Shown here piece after piece: positions 4,697-5,405 of a stretch of DNA of 5,405 nucleotides. The translations under genes were made by a program, and so were the position numbers. The stretch lies in assembly GCA_017998735.1 (NCBI GenBank), contig JAGOCN010000145.1, positions 1 through 5,405 on the forward strand, read 5' to 3'. The DNA is from Giesbergeria sp. GTDB lineage: Bacteria; Pseudomonadota; Gammaproteobacteria; Burkholderiales; Burkholderiaceae_C. Every line of letters begins with the position of its first letter. Positions within the stretch are counted from its first letter, which is position 1. Under the pieces are notes generated by a model that ran no database searches, was not told the DNA's origin, and was given only the letters and a program-made list of their open reading frames with translations.

Positions 4697-5405
4697 ACCA
4701 GCCCCTGCTCGGCCATCGACAGCGCGCAACCTGGCGCCACGATGATGTGGTCCAGCACGCGCACGTCCACCAGTGCCAGCGTGCTTTTGAGCGTTTGCGT
4801 CAGTGCCTCGTCGGCGCGGCTGGGCTGCACGCTGCCGCTGGGGTGGTTGTGCGCCAGCACCACGGCGGCCGCGTGGTGGTGCAGTGCGCGCAGCACCACT
4901 TCACGCGGGTAGACGCTGGTCTGCGTCAGCGTGCCCCGGAACATTTCTTCCAGTGCCAGCAGCCGGTGCTGGCTGTCGAGAAACAGCACCGCAAACACCT
5001 CGTGCCCCTTGTGCGACAGGTGCATCTGCACATACTGCTTGACCGCATCGGGCGAGTCGAAGGCCTGGCGCTGGCGCAGCTGCTGGGCCAGCGCACGGCG
5101 CGCCAGCTCCATCACGGCCACCAGCTCGGCGCGCTTGGCCGGGCCCAGGCCCTTGGTGCGTCTCAGGTCGTCGCTGCTGGTGTGCAGCAGCCCGGCAATG
5201 CCGCCAAAGCCGCCGGTTGCCCGGCCCGTGGTGGTGCAGGTGGCCGGGGGGCTTAGCAGTTCTTCGGCCAGCTGCAATACGCCCTTGCCTGCCATGCCGG
5301 TGCGCAGCAGGATCGCCAGCAGCTCGGCGTCCGCCAGCGCCGCCGGGCCGCGTGCCAGCAGCTTCTCGCGCGGCCGGGCGTCGGTGGGAAGGTCTTTGAG
5401 GGGCA
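4693..5405 (-). CDS. radC: RadC family JAMM-domain protein (start codon cut by window edge)
   Basis: RadC/UPF0758 protein. Despite the name, a direct role in DNA repair is not established for this family, and the JAMM metalloprotease-like domain suggests a hydrolase. The frame is open to the right edge and reads [20 protein letters not shown], the usual N-terminus after Met. The two edge bases, TG on this strand, would complete an NTG start codon, so only its first base is missing and the full length would be 237 residues. A helix-hairpin-helix segment, [15 protein letters not shown], lies at about 82-96. The JAMM motif is complete: His186, His188, Ser196 and Asp199 in HNHPSG followed by PSRAD, matching HxHx7Sx2D. 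An unusual stretch of about 12 residues ([13 protein letters not shown], about 53-65) sits between the N-terminal helices and FGGIAGLL, where homologues I recall have a short turn. It ends in TGA overlapping the Smr gene start. Confidence 0.95.
   Translation of the reverse strand, partial: PLKDLPTDARPREKLLARGPAALADAELLAILLRTGMAGKGVLQLAEELLSPPATCTTTGRATGGFGGIAGLLHTSSDDLRRTKGLGPAKRAELVAVMELARRALAQQLRQRQAFDSPDAVKQYVQMHLSHKGHEVFAVLFLDSQHRLLALEEMFRGTLTQTSVYPREVVLRALHHHAAAVVLAHNHPSGSVQPSRADEALTQTLKSTLALVDVRVLDHIIVAPGCALSMAEQGLV

Noticed and set aside
4697..4729. ATG 4729 as the Smr start
   Set aside because: It overlaps radC by 37 bases with no benefit. The GTG at 4696 gives a tight four-base overlap typical of coupled genes.
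4258..5256. Plus-strand frame of 332 codons opposite radC and the Smr gene
   Set aside because: Antisense to two strong genes, with composition dominated by Arg, Ala, Gly and Cys as expected of a shadow frame.

Overview
This GC-rich window looks like chromosomal DNA from a betaproteobacterium, most likely a member of the Comamonadaceae (Burkholderiales). That placement is an inference. It rests on the overall look of the proteins and on two copies of a short intergenic palindrome-type repeat of a kind I recall from Comamonadaceae genomes. No search was run.

Layout, left to right. Bases 1-1224 (+) hold the 3' part of an NCS2-family purine permease of the AzgA-like branch. A 381-base non-coding stretch (1225-1605) follows, with several hairpins and repeat copy A. 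A small zinc-ribbon-like DUF2256 protein lies at 1606-1788 (+). A second non-coding stretch (1789-2095) holds repeat copy B and two more hairpins. Next come yceI (2096-2683, -), a secreted YceI-family lipid-binding protein, and the broken C-terminal end of a succinate dehydrogenase iron-sulfur subunit gene (2819 to about 3040, -). About 214 bases of unexplained sequence separate that remnant from a hypothetical gene at 3255-3623 (+). Convergent with it is a radC-smr operon read leftwards: radC (4693-5405, -; the window appears to remove only the first base of its start codon) and an Smr-domain nuclease gene (3671-4696, -). The two overlap by four bases in a GTGA stop/start junction.

How the genes work together. 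radC and the Smr gene are probably translationally coupled. The other genes look like unrelated housekeeping or accessory functions (purine uptake, envelope protein, small metal-binding protein) brought together by rearrangement. The sdhB remnant and the flanking repeats point to past rearrangement at 1.4-3.25 kb.

I see no CRISPR array, RNA gene, intact insertion sequence or recognisable defence system. The points most worth a second look are the long disordered N-terminal extension on the Smr protein, the repeat pair bracketing the DUF2256 gene, a terminator-like hairpin just upstream of that gene's start, and the decayed sdhB junction with the unassigned sequence beside it.
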